DNA of 64,000 bases from Pseudomonas oryzae (GCF_900104805.1 NZ_LT629751.1:496001-560000); one strand, 5' to 3'; positions 34,954 through 45,055 are shown, numbered from the stretch's first letter. Translations and numbers: made by a program. The notes: generated from the sequence alone by a model not told the origin.

Positions 34954-36779
34954 CGTGGAGCCTCCGAGGTCTTGAGCCACCAGGCACGCAGGCCCAGGGT
35001 ATAGGGCGGTGTGGTGGCGTGCGCGAAGCGGTTGCGCCAGGCCAGGCGATGGCGGTCGATGTACCAGTTGGGGATGCTGTAGTGCTGCGCCAGCAGCACC
35101 CGGTCGATGGCGCGCGCGGCCGCCACCTGCTGGTTGCGGGTCTGCGCGGCGAGCAGCTTGTCGAGCAGCGCATCGATCACCGGGCTTTTCACCCCTGCAT
35201 AGTTCTTGCCGCCGCGGACATCGGCCTGGCTGGAGTGGAAGTACTGCCACTGCTCGAGACCGGGGCTGAGGGTCTGCGGCAGGGTCATCAGGATCATGTC
35301 GTAGTCGTAGCCGTCGATGCGCTGCTTGTACTGGGCGCGATCGACGGTGCGCAGGCTGGCCTGCACGCCGATGCGCGCCAGGTTGTCGCGGTAGGGCTGC
35401 AGGATGCGCTCGAGGCTGGGGTTGACCAGCAGGATCTCGAAGCGCAGCGGCTGGCCGCGACCATTGACCAGGCCCTCGGCGGTGAGTCTCCAGCCCGCGG
35501 CGGCGAGCAGGTCGAGCGCGCGGCGCAGGGTCCGCCGCGGCAGGCCGTGGCCATCGGTGACCGGCATCTGCGGCGGCCGGGTGAACAGCTCAGCCGGCAG
35601 GTCCTTGCGGTGCGCCGACAGCAGCAGCCACTCCTCACCCTCCGGCAGGCCGGTGGCGGCGAACTCGCTGTTGGGGTAGTAGCTGGCGGAGCGGGTGTAG
35701 GCATTGTTGAACAGGGTGCGGTTGCTCCACTCGAAGTCGAACAGCAGCCCCATGGCCTCGCGTACCCGCACGTCGCTGAAATGGCCGCGGCGGCTGTTCA
35801 TGAACAGCGCCTGAGTCTGCGTCGGGATACGGTGAGGGAGCTCAGCCTTGACGATCTCGCCGCGCGCCACGGCCGGTATGTCGTAGCCGTTGGCCCAGTT
35901 CTTCGCCTGGTTCTCGAGATAGAAGTCGAACTCGCCGGCCTTGAACGCCTCGAAGGCCACATGGTTGTCGCGGTAGAACTCCACCTCGACGCGGTCGAAG
36001 TTGTACTTGCCGCGATTGACCGCCAGATCCTTGCCCCACCAGTCCTTGACCCGCTCGAACACCAGGCGTCGTCCAGGGGCCACTTCCTTGATCCGATAGG
36101 GGCCGCTGCCCAGCGGCGGCTCGTAGGTGGTGGCCTTGAAGTCGCGCCCGCGCCAGTAGTGCTCCGGCAGCACCGGCAGTTCGCCCAGCCGCAGGATCAG
36201 CAGCGGGTTGCCGCTGCGCCTGAGCACGAAGCGGATGCGCTGCGGCGAGAGAATGTCGACGCGCTCGACCTCCTGCAGGGAGGTGCGGTACTGCGGATGG
36301 CCGTCGCGGATCAGCACGCGGTAGGAAAAGGCCACGTCGCTGGCGGTGATCGGGTGGCCGTCGTGGAAGCGCGCCTCGGGGCGCAGGTTGAACACCACCC
36401 AGCTGCGATCCTTGCTGTATTCCACCGACGCGGCGATCAGGCCGTAGCTGGAGGTGGGTTCGTCGCCCGACGGATCGTAGGCGCCGGTGCCGACCATCAG
36501 CGGCGCATTCAGCTCGGTGATGCCGTACTGCAGGAAGTTGGCGGTACCGCTGGGGCTGGTGCCCTTGAGCGTATAGGGGTTGAGGGTGTCGAAGGTGCCC
36601 GAGGCCATCAGGCGAACGCTGCCGCCCTTGGGGGCATCCGGGTTGACCCAGTCGAAATGACTGAAGTTGGCCGGATACTTGAGGGAACCGAACTGGGCAT
36701 AGCCATGCCGTTCCATGACGGCGGCAGCGGCCGGCAGGCAGGCAGCCAGACCGAGCAGCAAGGCGAGGAGACGACTCAT
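34950..36779 (-). CDS. nppA1: peptide ABC transporter substrate-binding protein 1 (NppA1/YejA type)
   Basis: 609-residue binding protein and first gene of the npp operon. Signal peptide about 1-20 (MSRLLALLLGLAACLPAAAA). Closely similar in layout to the following gene (WVNPDAPKGG, HPITASDVAFSY, PLGSGPYRI), so the pair arose by duplication. Substrate is inferred as oligopeptides or peptide-like antibiotics from the P. aeruginosa Npp and E. coli Yej systems. Confidence 0.92.
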   Translation of the reverse strand: MSRLLALLLGLAACLPAAAAVMERHGYAQFGSLKYPANFSHFDWVNPDAPKGGSVRLMASGTFDTLNPYTLKGTSPSGTANFLQYGITELNAPLMVGTGAYDPSGDEPTSSYGLIAASVEYSKDRSWVVFNLRPEARFHDGHPITASDVAFSYRVLIRDGHPQYRTSLQEVERVDILSPQRIRFVLRRSGNPLLILRLGELPVLPEHYWRGRDFKATTYEPPLGSGPYRIKEVAPGRRLVFERVKDWWGKDLAVNRGKYNFDRVEVEFYRDNHVAFEAFKAGEFDFYLENQAKNWANGYDIPAVARGEIVKAELPHRIPTQTQALFMNSRRGHFSDVRVREAMGLLFDFEWSNRTLFNNAYTRSASYYPNSEFAATGLPEGEEWLLLSAHRKDLPAELFTRPPQMPVTDGHGLPRRTLRRALDLLAAAGWRLTAEGLVNGRGQPLRFEILLVNPSLERILQPYRDNLARIGVQASLRTVDRAQYKQRIDGYDYDMILMTLPQTLSPGLEQWQYFHSSQADVRGGKNYAGVKSPVIDALLDKLLAAQTRNQQVAAARAIDRVLLAQHYSIPNWYIDRHRLAWRNRFAHATTPPYTLGLRAWWLKTSEAPR

Positions 36780-36879
36780 CGGGCGAGGGTCCGGTCCGTG
36801 GCGATCTTTTAGATTGAGAAACCTACAGTAACAGCTTGTATCCGCAGGAAAAAGGGCAGGCTGGGAGGTGCGTCGCAGC

Positions 36880-38469
36880 TCAGCGACGCCCGAGGTACAG
36901 CGTGAGGGTCTGGCCCGCCTTGAGCGTCTTGCCGAGGCTGGGATTCCACTGCTTCAGGTGGTGGGTACCGACCGAAAAGCGGCGGGCAATGACCGATAGC
37001 GAGTCACCGCGGCGCACCTTGTAATAGGTGACCGCTTCGCGCCCCTTGCTGCCGGTGGAGGGCGCTTGCGCGCCACCCCGGATGGTCAGGACCTGGCCGG
37101 CATGCAGGGCCTTGCCCTTGATGTTGTTCCAGCGCTGCAGATCGGCCATGGTCACGTCATGGCGCTTGGCGATATCCCACAGGGTATCGCCACGGCGCAC
37201 GCGGTAGCTGCGCGCGGCCGCCTCGGCGCGGGGCGCCGGGGCGGCCGCGAGGGGCGGCGCGCTGCGTTCGTACAGGGGGCCGGCGGGCAGGCTGCCCGAG
37301 GTCTGCGGGATCAGCAGGGTCTGGCCGACGCGCACGCTGTTGCTCGGCAGCTTGTTGATATCGCGCAGGGTGTTGACCGTGACGTGGTGACGGTTGGCGA
37401 TGCCATGCAGGCTGTCGCCGCTGCGCACCTGGTAGCGCTGCCACTGCACCAGGCTGGCCGGGTCGAGGCGGGACAGGCTCTCGTTCAGCTCGTCGGCCTT
37501 GTCGACCGGCACCAGCAGGTGGCGGGGGCCGTCGAGGGTGATGCCGCGCTTGAAGGCAGGATTGAGCTGGTACAGTTCGTCCTTGTCGACGTCGGCCATG
37601 TCGGCTACCCGCGCGAGGTCGAGCTGGTGGCGGATGACGACCTTCTCGAAGTAGGGCTCGTTGGCGATCGGCGCCAGGGTCACGCCGTAGGCGGTCGGGC
37701 TCTGCACGATCTGCGATACCGCCAGCAGCTTGGGTACATAGTCCTGGGTTTCCCGCGGCAGCGGCAGGTTCCAGTAGTCGGTCGGCAGGCCCTGGCGCTG
37801 GTTGCGCTCGATGGCGCGGCTGACCGTGCCTTCGCCGGCGTTGTAGGCCGCCAGGGCGAGCAGCCAGTCGCCGTTGAACATGTCGTGCAGGCGCTGCAGA
37901 TACTTGATCGCCGCACCGGTGGAGGCGGTGATGTCGCGACGACCGTCGTACCAGTTGGTCTGGCGCAGGTTGTACAGACGGCCGGTGGAGGGGATGAATT
38001 GCCAGAGTCCGGCGGCCTGGGCGGGCGAATAGGCCAGCGGGTTGTAGGAGCTCTCGATCATCGGCAGCAGGGCCAGCTCCAGCGGCATGCCATGCTCTTC
38101 CAGCTGCTCGACGATGTAGTGGATGTAGGGGCTGCTGCGTTCGGCGATCTGCTGGATCGATGCCGGGCGGCTGGCGAAGCTGAAGCGCTGGCGCTCGATG
38201 CGCGGATTGGTGCCGATCTGGTCCTGCAGCTTGTAGCCGGCACGGATGCGCTCCCAGATATCTTCGTGGCGCTCTTCCTTGGGCGCCTGCAGCTCCTGGT
38301 TCCACTCGATCTGCTTGCCGACGCTGACGGCGCGGTCGGTGTCGCGCTCGGTATCGCCGCCACCGCGGGTCTGACAACCCGCGACAACCAGCAGCAAACT
38401 CACCAGAACGAGCCGGCAGGCGCGCGTCAAAACGTCTGGAGCGGGGCTCGGTGGCGTCGGCTGGGGCAT
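36880..38469 (-). CDS. mltD: membrane-bound lytic murein transglycosylase D
   Basis: 529-residue lipoprotein that cleaves peptidoglycan. Lipobox LLVVAGC near residue 32, SLT domain with catalytic Glu in MIESSYNPLAYS (about 145), then three LysM peptidoglycan-binding repeats starting YQVRSGDSL, YRVRRGDTL and YKVRRGDSL (about 345, 425 and 485). gloB lies upstream on the same strand, separated by a terminator. Confidence 0.95.
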   Translation of the reverse strand: MPQPTPPSPAPDVLTRACRLVLVSLLLVVAGCQTRGGGDTERDTDRAVSVGKQIEWNQELQAPKEERHEDIWERIRAGYKLQDQIGTNPRIERQRFSFASRPASIQQIAERSSPYIHYIVEQLEEHGMPLELALLPMIESSYNPLAYSPAQAAGLWQFIPSTGRLYNLRQTNWYDGRRDITASTGAAIKYLQRLHDMFNGDWLLALAAYNAGEGTVSRAIERNQRQGLPTDYWNLPLPRETQDYVPKLLAVSQIVQSPTAYGVTLAPIANEPYFEKVVIRHQLDLARVADMADVDKDELYQLNPAFKRGITLDGPRHLLVPVDKADELNESLSRLDPASLVQWQRYQVRSGDSLHGIANRHHVTVNTLRDINKLPSNSVRVGQTLLIPQTSGSLPAGPLYERSAPPLAAAPAPRAEAAARSYRVRRGDTLWDIAKRHDVTMADLQRWNNIKGKALHAGQVLTIRGGAQAPSTGSKGREAVTYYKVRRGDSLSVIARRFSVGTHHLKQWNPSLGKTLKAGQTLTLYLGRR

Positions 38470-38490
38470 CGGCTGGTGACTTTCTCGGAT

Positions 38491-38527
38491 AAAAAGTCGG
38501 GGGATTCTAGGAATCGAGGTCCCGACT
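38491..38527 (-). terminator. terminator of gloB (minus strand)
   Basis: Read on the minus strand, AGTCGGG pairs with CCCGACT around an inner GATTC/GAATC stem and is followed by TTTTTATCC. It separates gloB from mltD. Confidence 0.8.
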
Positions 38528-38554
38528 GGTCAAGTTTTCGCCAGCCGACATTTG

Positions 38555-39340
38555 TTACCGAAATGTGTCCTTCCAGCTACGCAATGCCGCGAACACTGCG
38601 CTGGGCGTGGCCAGCGGGACACCCGCATGTCCGGCGCACTGGTCGCGGACGGTCGACTCGCTCACCCGCAGGAACGGGTTGGTCGCCAGCTCCAGGGCCA
38701 GGTTGGAAGGCAGGGTCGGCAGATTGCGTTCGCGCAGGGCGCTGGCCTCGGCCTGGCGCTGCCGCAGCGCAGGGTTGTCCGGTTCGACCGTCAGGGCGAA
38801 GCGCAGGTTGCTCAGGGTGTATTCGTGAGTGCAATAGATACGGGTCTGCTCGGGCAGTCTGGCCAGGCGCTGCAGAGAGGCGTGCATCTGCTCGGCGGTG
38901 CCCTCGAACAGGCGACCGCAACCGGCGGCGAACAGGGTATCGCCGCAGAACAATACCGGCGTGCTGCCATCCGGTTCGCCGAACAGGGCGATGTGGCCCG
39001 CGGTGTGCCCGGGAACGTGCAGCACCTGCCAGTCGCAGCCGAGGAGGGTGATCGACTGGCCGTCCTCGAGGGCGACTTCGCGGGCGGGAATGCTCTCGAG
39101 GGCCGGGCCGAGCACCCGGGCGCCGGTCCGCTGCTTGAGCTCGTCGATCCCGCCGGTATGGTCCGGGTGATGGTGGGTCACCAGGATGTCGCTGAGCTGC
39201 CAGCCGGGATGGGCATCCAGCCAGGCCAGCACCGGGGCGCTGTCGCCGGGGTCGACCACCGCGCAGCGGCGGGCAGAGAGGTCCTGCAACAGCCAGATAT
39301 AGTTGTCGGTGAAAGCGCGCAGGGCATCGATCTGTATCAT
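38555..39340 (-). CDS. gloB: hydroxyacylglutathione hydrolase (glyoxalase II)
   Basis: 261-residue metallo-beta-lactamase-fold enzyme hydrolysing S-lactoylglutathione to lactate and glutathione in methylglyoxal detoxification. The metal motif [10 protein letters not shown] is near residue 53, with further ligands in [13 protein letters not shown] and [17 protein letters not shown]. The start at 39340 ([10 protein letters not shown]) matches the family. Divergent from the methyltransferase-rnhA pair. Confidence 0.95.
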   Translation of the reverse strand: MIQIDALRAFTDNYIWLLQDLSARRCAVVDPGDSAPVLAWLDAHPGWQLSDILVTHHHPDHTGGIDELKQRTGARVLGPALESIPAREVALEDGQSITLLGCDWQVLHVPGHTAGHIALFGEPDGSTPVLFCGDTLFAAGCGRLFEGTAEQMHASLQRLARLPEQTRIYCTHEYTLSNLRFALTVEPDNPALRQRQAEASALRERNLPTLPSNLALELATNPFLRVSESTVRDQCAGHAGVPLATPSAVFAALRSWKDTFR

Positions 39341-39420
39341 GGGCGGATGAGCCGTTATGCTGAAGTGATCGGCCATATTAGGGCGCCAGTCGCGTGTGGC
39401 GCCAGATGAGGGGAGGAGTC

Positions 39421-40188
39421 ATGAGCGAGCAGTCGTTCGGGGCCGCCACCGGGGCCTGGCTGACCTTGCAGCGAGATGCCCGGGCCTGGTTCGCCGGCCC
39501 CTTGGGTCGCCAGTTGCTGGATTGCCAGCAGGAGCTCCTCGCCGAGCAGCTCGACAAACTGTTCGGCAGCTTCCTCCTCCACTACGGCATTGCCGCTCCC
39601 GCATTGCCGCCCCTGCAGCAGATCAGCCACAGTGTCTGCCTGGGGCCGCCGCTGCCGGGGGTGGAGATCGCCTGCGAGGAGGGGGCCTGGCCGGTCCTCG
39701 AGCATGCCGCCGATGTGGTCCTGCTGCAGCATGCCCTGGACTTCGCCCACTCGCCGCATCAGCTGCTGCGCGAAGCCGCGCGCTGCGTGCGGCCGGGCGG
39801 ACACTTGCTGGTGGTCGGCATCCATCCCTGGAGCCTGTGGGGGCTGCGCCGCTACCTGGCGGGCGACGTGCTGGCGCAGGCGCGTTGCATTTCGCCGTCG
39901 CGCCTTGGCGACTGGCTGCACCTGCTGGGCTTCGCGCTGGAGAAACGACGGTTCGGATGCTATTGTCCGCCGCTTTCCTCGCCGCGCTGGCAGGAACGCT
40001 TGCGGGGCGTCGAACCTTGGGCCGAGAGCCTGCAGTTGCCTGGCGGCGGCATTTACCTGCTCGCAGCGCGCAAGCTGGTTGCCGGACTGCGGCCGCTGCC
40101 GCAGCCCAGGCGAGCGGCGGTGACCCAGCTGCGACCGGTTCCCGTGGCCAAGGTCGGCCGTCATCCAGGCAGCAAGAAAGAAACATGA
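39421..40188 (+). CDS. class I SAM-dependent methyltransferase
   Basis: 255-residue protein with a partial class I methyltransferase fold: an acidic stretch [20 protein letters not shown] (about 81-100), then the post-motif [20 protein letters not shown]. It overlaps rnhA by 4 bp (ATGA), so it is probably translated together with it. The homologue sits beside gloB and rnhA in P. aeruginosa. Substrate unknown. Confidence 0.8.
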   Translation: MSEQSFGAATGAWLTLQRDARAWFAGPLGRQLLDCQQELLAEQLDKLFGSFLLHYGIAAPALPPLQQISHSVCLGPPLPGVEIACEEGAWPVLEHAADVVLLQHALDFAHSPHQLLREAARCVRPGGHLLVVGIHPWSLWGLRRYLAGDVLAQARCISPSRLGDWLHLLGFALEKRRFGCYCPPLSSPRWQERLRGVEPWAESLQLPGGGIYLLAARKLVAGLRPLPQPRRAAVTQLRPVPVAKVGRHPGSKKET

Positions 40189-40640
40189 CTGATAGTGTCG
40201 AGATCTATACCGATGGCGCCTGCAAGGGCAATCCCGGTCCCGGTGGCTGGGGCGCCCTGCTGATCTACAAGGGCGTCGAGCGCGAGCTGTGGGGCGGCGA
40301 GCCCGACACCACCAACAATCGCATGGAGCTGACCGCGGCGATCCGTGCGCTGGAGATCCTCAATCGCCACTGCCGGGTGCAGCTGACCACCGACTCCGAG
40401 TATGTGATGAAGGGCATCAAGGAGTGGCTGCCGAACTGGAAGAAGCGCGGCTGGAAGACCGCGGCGCGCCAGCCGGTGAAGAATGCCGATCTCTGGCAGG
40501 CGCTGGATGCCCAGGTCAGTCGTCACGAGGTGCATTGGCACTGGGTGCGTGGGCACAATGGCCACCCCGGCAACGAGCGTGCCGATCAGTTGGCCAACCG
40601 CGGTGTGGCCGAGGTCAACGGCGCGCGCCGGGCCGTGTAA
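40185..40640 (+). CDS. rnhA: ribonuclease HI
   Basis: 151-residue RNase HI degrading RNA in RNA-DNA hybrids. All four carboxylates are present at the canonical positions Asp10, Glu48, Asp70 and Asp134, plus the [11 protein letters not shown] histidine loop. Coupled to the upstream methyltransferase by a 4-bp overlap. In related genomes dnaQ follows; here an accessory region begins instead. Confidence 0.97.
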   Translation: MTDSVEIYTDGACKGNPGPGGWGALLIYKGVERELWGGEPDTTNNRMELTAAIRALEILNRHCRVQLTTDSEYVMKGIKEWLPNWKKRGWKTAARQPVKNADLWQALDAQVSRHEVHWHWVRGHNGHPGNERADQLANRGVAEVNGARRAV

Positions 40641-41246
40641 GCCAGCCCTCTATTTTCTTGGATCCATTTGCAGGCCATTTCCCATGCGTTTTGTCATGTT
40701 GTTCTGCCCACTTGTCAGCAGTGTAAACGGGCATCGAGTGAGTGAGTGACAGGCCTCAAGGCTTGATGTAGTGGGGCTTTGCAGTCTAGGTGGGGGCTGA
40801 GTCTTGATTCCTCATGATGCCAAGGTGTAAACGGTGAGCTGTTTTGGGCCTCCACCGTTTACATCTTGAAATCAGGACGTGTTTGATGGGGCGAGACGCT
40901 GACCGCCGCTGTCTCAAGTCTCGACCAGATACAGCGAATCCCCAGAGAGGAGACCGAGGCGCTGCACTATGTCGGCAGACAGGTGCGAGGCAGGTATGTT
41001 ATCCCTGTCTGCGGTCGACTGATGGGCATGATTGCCTCTCGCTCACTGGTGGGCATGAGGTGTGCTCGGGGGCATGATGGCATTTCTTCAAGTTGCTGAA
41101 TTTTGAACTGGATGGCAGCTTTCGGCCAATAGCGGCCCTTGGCTGCGGGCGCGCGGTACGCGACTCGGTAGCGATACAGTCGAATCGCACCTACCATGAC
41201 GCACTAGAATCAGTAGATTGGTTTCCGCTAGACAAGGAGGGTCGAA
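40641..41246. other. 606-bp gene-poor junction between the core genome and the accessory region
   Basis: No credible coding sequence is seen. The stretch holds GTGTAAACGG at 40721-40730, a hairpin made of related sequence at 40822-40867, short repeats of GGGCATGA around 41020-41085, and the promoter/leader of the next gene with a strong AAGGAGG ribosome site at 41234-41240. It marks the point where rnhA-dnaQ synteny is lost. Confidence 0.7.
40822..40867. repeat. long inverted repeat with TGTAAACGGTG core
   Basis: AAGGTGTAAACGGTG (40822-40836) and CACCGTTTACATCTT (40853-40867) pair over 15 bp with one mismatch and a 16-nt loop. A third copy of GTGTAAACGG lies 100 bp upstream. Could be a transposable-element end, a protein-binding site or a terminator-like structure. 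Confidence 0.6.
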
Positions 41247-43118
41247 GTGCATCTTGTGCGTGTTCGCGTCCGGAACTTCAGAGGCATCGCCTACGGTGAG
41301 GTCCACCTCGATGGACACACTGCTTTTATCGGTGACAACAACGCCGGCAAGTCCACATTGCTGGAAGCGGTGGACTTGGTACTTGGCCCGGAGCGCCTGA
41401 GTCGTCGCCCTGTAATCGATGAGCACGATTTCTATGCCGGTACGTACGTAGACCCGGCCAAGAACGAGGTCGTCCCGATCCAGGTCGAGGTTATTGTCGC
41501 GGGACTCTCTGATGAGCAACTGCGGCATTTCCGGGACCATATCGAGTGGTGGGATACACAGACCAAGGCATTGCTTGTAGGGGCCCCCCCGGAGGGAACA
41601 GACGCGCCCCATGTCGGAGCGGCAATACGCGTCTTCTTCAACGGTTGGTATGACGTAGACGAGGACGACTTCGCTGGGGATACCTATTACGCCACTCCCG
41701 AAATGCCGGATGGCTCCTACCCCCGGTTCTCTGCGCCCGACAAACGAAAATGCGGTTTTCTTTATCTGCGCACGCTGCGGACCGGAGCTCGCGCACTCAG
41801 CCTGGAACGAGGCTCTTTGTTGGACGTGATCCTTCGGCTGAAGGAAACACGACTGACTATGTGGGAGGATTTGCTCGACCAGCTGAGGGCACTGCCAGTT
41901 GGAGAGACCGAGGACATCGGCGAATTGCTTGTCGCAGTCCAAGATGCAGTACGGCACTACGTACCATCCGACTGGGCAGAGCAACCCCACATGCGGGTTT
42001 CGGACCTCACTCGCGACATGCTCCGTCGAACCCTGACCGTCTTCATGGGTACTGGAGCGAAAAGGCCGGACGGCTCAGTCTATTCCGCCCCATATCAGCA
42101 CCAAGGCACTGGCACGATTAACACGCTGGTATTGGCTTTGCTTTCGATCATCGCCGAACTCAAGCAAAGCGTGATCTTCGCGATGGAAGAGCCAGAGATC
42201 GCGCTTCCGCCGCACACCCAGAAACGAATCATCAATTCGCTGCGCCAGAAGTCGGCACAGGCCATCTTCACCTCCCACTCACCGTACGTGCTGGAGGAGT
42301 TCGAGCCTGCCCAGGTAGTGGTTCTCAAGCGCACGGCCGGTGTTATGACCGGGGTTCCCGCTACATATCCGCCAGCAGTCAAGCCCAAGGCCTATCGCAC
42401 AGAATTCAAAGCACGGTTCTGCGAAGCCCTGCTGGCCCGCTACGTACTTGTACTTGAGGGCCGTACGGAGTTCGACGCATTGCCTGCCGCTGCCCGCCGG
42501 CTCGCCGAGCTGGATCCCACGCGATTCAAATCGCTCGAAAACCTAGGAGTGGCTATCGTCGACGCCCGCGGCGAGACCAATGTCGCGCCACTGGGTGCAT
42601 TCTTCCGCTCACTCGGCAAGGTCGTGTTCGCCGTATTTGACAAGCAAACGCCGGAGGCGCTCGCAACCATCACTGCCTCGGTCGATCATGCCTATGAGTC
42701 TGCGACTAAGGGCTTTGAAAACCTTGTCTTGTATGGTGCCTCTGAGGTGGCGCTCCGCAGCTATGCTGCTGTTGTGGTTGTTGGCGGTGATTGGCCGCAG
42801 CATCTCGCGGCATACACACCAACACCCGCAACGCCTCTGGCCAATCTGCAGGTAGCTCTGTCGCACTATTTTGGCTGGGCCAAAGGCGGTGGCGACGCCG
42901 GCGACTTGCTCGCCTCCTGTCCAACCGCCAATGACATGCCCGAATACGTGAGAACCACGCTGGCAGCCATCAAGAACGTCATTGAGCCACCTCAGCTGCC
43001 TCCATTACCTCCCCAGCTAGCCGGCGTGCCTCCTCTCCCAGAGGCTGCAACCAAGCCACCGCCATTGGCAGCAGCCTATGGGAAGTTCCAACCGTCCCCG
43101 CCCCAGCCTCTGGCATGA
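41247..43118 (+). CDS. gajA: Gabija-type GajA: OLD-family ATPase/TOPRIM nuclease
   Basis: 623 residues. N-terminal ABC-type ATPase with Walker A GDNNAGKS (29-36), Walker B IFAMEEPEIAL (about 310-320) and H-loop FTSHSPYVL (about 340); then a TOPRIM segment opened by VLVLEGRTE (about 400) and VAIVDARGETN (about 440). This is the OLD/GajA architecture of the Gabija antiphage system, where GajA nicks DNA when nucleotides are depleted. Starts at GTG 41247 with AAGGAGG 6 nt upstream. It overlaps the helicase gene by 4 bp (ATGA). Odd points: the usual D-x-D TOPRIM element reads VFDKQ, and the last 65 residues are very Pro-rich. Base composition is lower in GC than the core. Confidence 0.88.
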   Translation: MHLVRVRVRNFRGIAYGEVHLDGHTAFIGDNNAGKSTLLEAVDLVLGPERLSRRPVIDEHDFYAGTYVDPAKNEVVPIQVEVIVAGLSDEQLRHFRDHIEWWDTQTKALLVGAPPEGTDAPHVGAAIRVFFNGWYDVDEDDFAGDTYYATPEMPDGSYPRFSAPDKRKCGFLYLRTLRTGARALSLERGSLLDVILRLKETRLTMWEDLLDQLRALPVGETEDIGELLVAVQDAVRHYVPSDWAEQPHMRVSDLTRDMLRRTLTVFMGTGAKRPDGSVYSAPYQHQGTGTINTLVLALLSIIAELKQSVIFAMEEPEIALPPHTQKRIINSLRQKSAQAIFTSHSPYVLEEFEPAQVVVLKRTAGVMTGVPATYPPAVKPKAYRTEFKARFCEALLARYVLVLEGRTEFDALPAAARRLAELDPTRFKSLENLGVAIVDARGETNVAPLGAFFRSLGKVVFAVFDKQTPEALATITASVDHAYESATKGFENLVLYGASEVALRSYAAVVVVGGDWPQHLAAYTPTPATPLANLQVALSHYFGWAKGGGDAGDLLASCPTANDMPEYVRTTLAAIKNVIEPPQLPPLPPQLAGVPPLPEAATKPPPLAAAYGKFQPSPPQPLA

Positions 43119-44826
43119 CGGAAGTGTGGAGCGATCAGAAGCGCGGCTTCCTGGCGTGCGCCGGGCACACCTTGGCGCTAGGTGGTCCTGGTGCAGGCAA
43201 AACACACGTCGCGCTGGTCAAAGCTCGTGATGAGATTCGCTCAGGGGTACTCAAGCCAGGCCAGAAGATCCTCTTCTTGAGCTTCGCCAGGCCTACCGTA
43301 GCGCGCATCATCGAAAAGGCTTCTGAGCTGATTTCTCGCGAGGACCTGAAGCAACTTGAGGTCAGCACGTACCACGGTTTCGCTTGGAGCATTCTCCGAA
43401 GCCACGCCTATCTGTTGAATGGCAGGCCGAGCTTGCAGCTTCTGCCACCACCCGAGGCAGCAGCGCATTTGGCAGATATCGATAAGGCCCAGCACGAAAA
43501 TGAGAAGCGACGCCTATTCGAGCACGAGGGCCGCCTGCATTTCGACTTGTTCGCAAGCTTGGTCAGCGAACTGCTGAGCCGCAGTGACCGGCTAAGCGCC
43601 ATCTTCTCCGACGCCTATCCCATTATCATCCTCGACGAGTTTCAGGACACAAACAGTGATGAATGGGCTCTGATCCAGCAGCTTGGAAAGCGTAGTCGCC
43701 TCATTGCTCTGGCCGACCCTGAACAGCGGATCTATGAGTTTCGAGGCGCTGATCCTAGGCGGGTTGGCGAGTTTCTGGAGATCTTCGGCGCCGTCCACTT
43801 CGATTTCGCTGGTGAAAACCACCGCAGCAGCGGTACCGATATCACGACCTATGGGAATGACCTGCTCACTGGCGCAAACAAGGGCAAGGTCTATCAGCAG
43901 GTAAAAATCACGCGTTACGGCTTCATGTATGGAAAGAGCCTGCACTTCAATGCCAAGGCCGCAGTGCTCTCGGCGTTGGATCGTCTCAAGGCAATACCGG
44001 ACAAATCGATCGCGATCTTGGTGCCATCCAAGCGGCTGATGCTCGAGCTTTCTGATTACCTTTCTTCTGCAGCTGATGGTCTGCCAGAGCTACATCACGA
44101 CGTTGCAATGGATGCTGAACCGCCGGCTCTCGCCGCTGGCGTTATCGCCACGTTACTGGAGGGGGGGCGGCTGGCGATGTGGCGAGCCGCATGCTTGGTG
44201 CACTTCACTCGCACATTCGTGGACGCCGCGGAGGCAAGCCTACCCCCCAGTCCGAGCTGGACCTGGCAGGTGCTCTTAGCGGATTCCTCTCCTCGGGAAA
44301 GATCCGCGGTGCCAAACGCCAGCTGATTGTCAGCGAAGTTCAGCGTATCGCAGAGTTGCGGCAGCAACTGCAATTAACGGGCGACCCTGCGGAGGACTGG
44401 TTGCAGCTGCGCGGCCTGTTGCAATCATCCGCTGCGGTAGCCTTGAAGCAAGTAGCAACAGATGCTCGCTACCTTCGACTTCTTCATCGTGGCTCGGTAC
44501 TGCGGGCTAACTTGGGTGCGCTGTGGCGTGCCCAGGGAGAGTACAAGGGGGCTGAAGAAGCAGTCCGCAGTGCCTTGATGCAGGAGCATTTCGCTGCAGC
44601 TCAAAAGGACTGGCGCGGCATCCACCTAATGACGATACATAAGTCCAAAGGGAAGGAGTTCGACGAGGTCATCATCTACGACGGCCTATACCAGCGCATT
44701 GCCAAAGCCCCGCAGGATCCAAAAATCTGCGCTCAGGATCTTTTAGTGCTGCGGGTGGGAGTGACTCGGGCGATACGTCGAACCACCATTCTGACTCCGA
44801 AGCGCGATACCTGCCCTTTCCTGTGA
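43115..44826 (+). pseudogene. gajB: Gabija-type GajB: UvrD-like helicase split by a frameshift
   Basis: Two overlapping frames together encode one UvrD/PcrA-type superfamily 1 helicase of about 570 residues. The first (43115-44326) has motif I GGPGAGKTHVA, Q-like N terminus, motif II IILDEFQDT and motif III ALADPEQRIYEFRG. The second (through 44826) carries LMTIHKSKGKEFDEVI (motif V region) and RVGVTRAIRR (motif VI). The shift of -1 falls at or near a G7 run at 44161-44167; restoring one base there joins the frames cleanly. So all helicase motifs survive but no single frame contains them. Options: recent inactivation, phase-variable tract, ribosomal -1 slippage, or sequencing error. Coupled to gajA by ATGA. 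Confidence 0.83.
44161..44167 (+). repeat. G7 homopolymer at the gajB frameshift
   Basis: Seven consecutive G bases inside gajB, with a further GCGG after one C. The reading frame changes from that of the N-terminal half to that of the C-terminal half here, equivalent to loss of one base. Confidence 0.85.
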
Positions 44827-45055
44827 ATCAAGACGTCCCCTGCTTACACCTCTCCCTATTGATCCGGCCGCAGCTGAAAGCGGTCGTAGGCGCGCCTATC
44901 TGAAGAGGTAAAGAGCTTCTCAGTCTCAAAATTGCTAGCACAGAATGGTTCACGTTAAGTCCGCTTTTGGCCGATCTCTGCCGTTCCCCACCAGCAACCT
45001 CGGGTCGGATAGCGATGGTCTAGAGTCGACCGTCGCAGATAGGGGGCACACCTCA
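44827..45055. other. gap between gajB and the IS66 element
   Basis: No gene seen. It contains GCTTTTGGCCGATCTCTGCC around 44963-44982, a relative of GCTTTCGGCCAATAGCGGCC near 41118-41137 on the other side of the Gabija pair. Confidence 0.6.

Noticed and set aside
41088-41990. 300-codon minus-strand frame overlapping gajA
   Set aside because: Opposes a well-supported ATPase gene with its own ribosome site; no domain resemblance.
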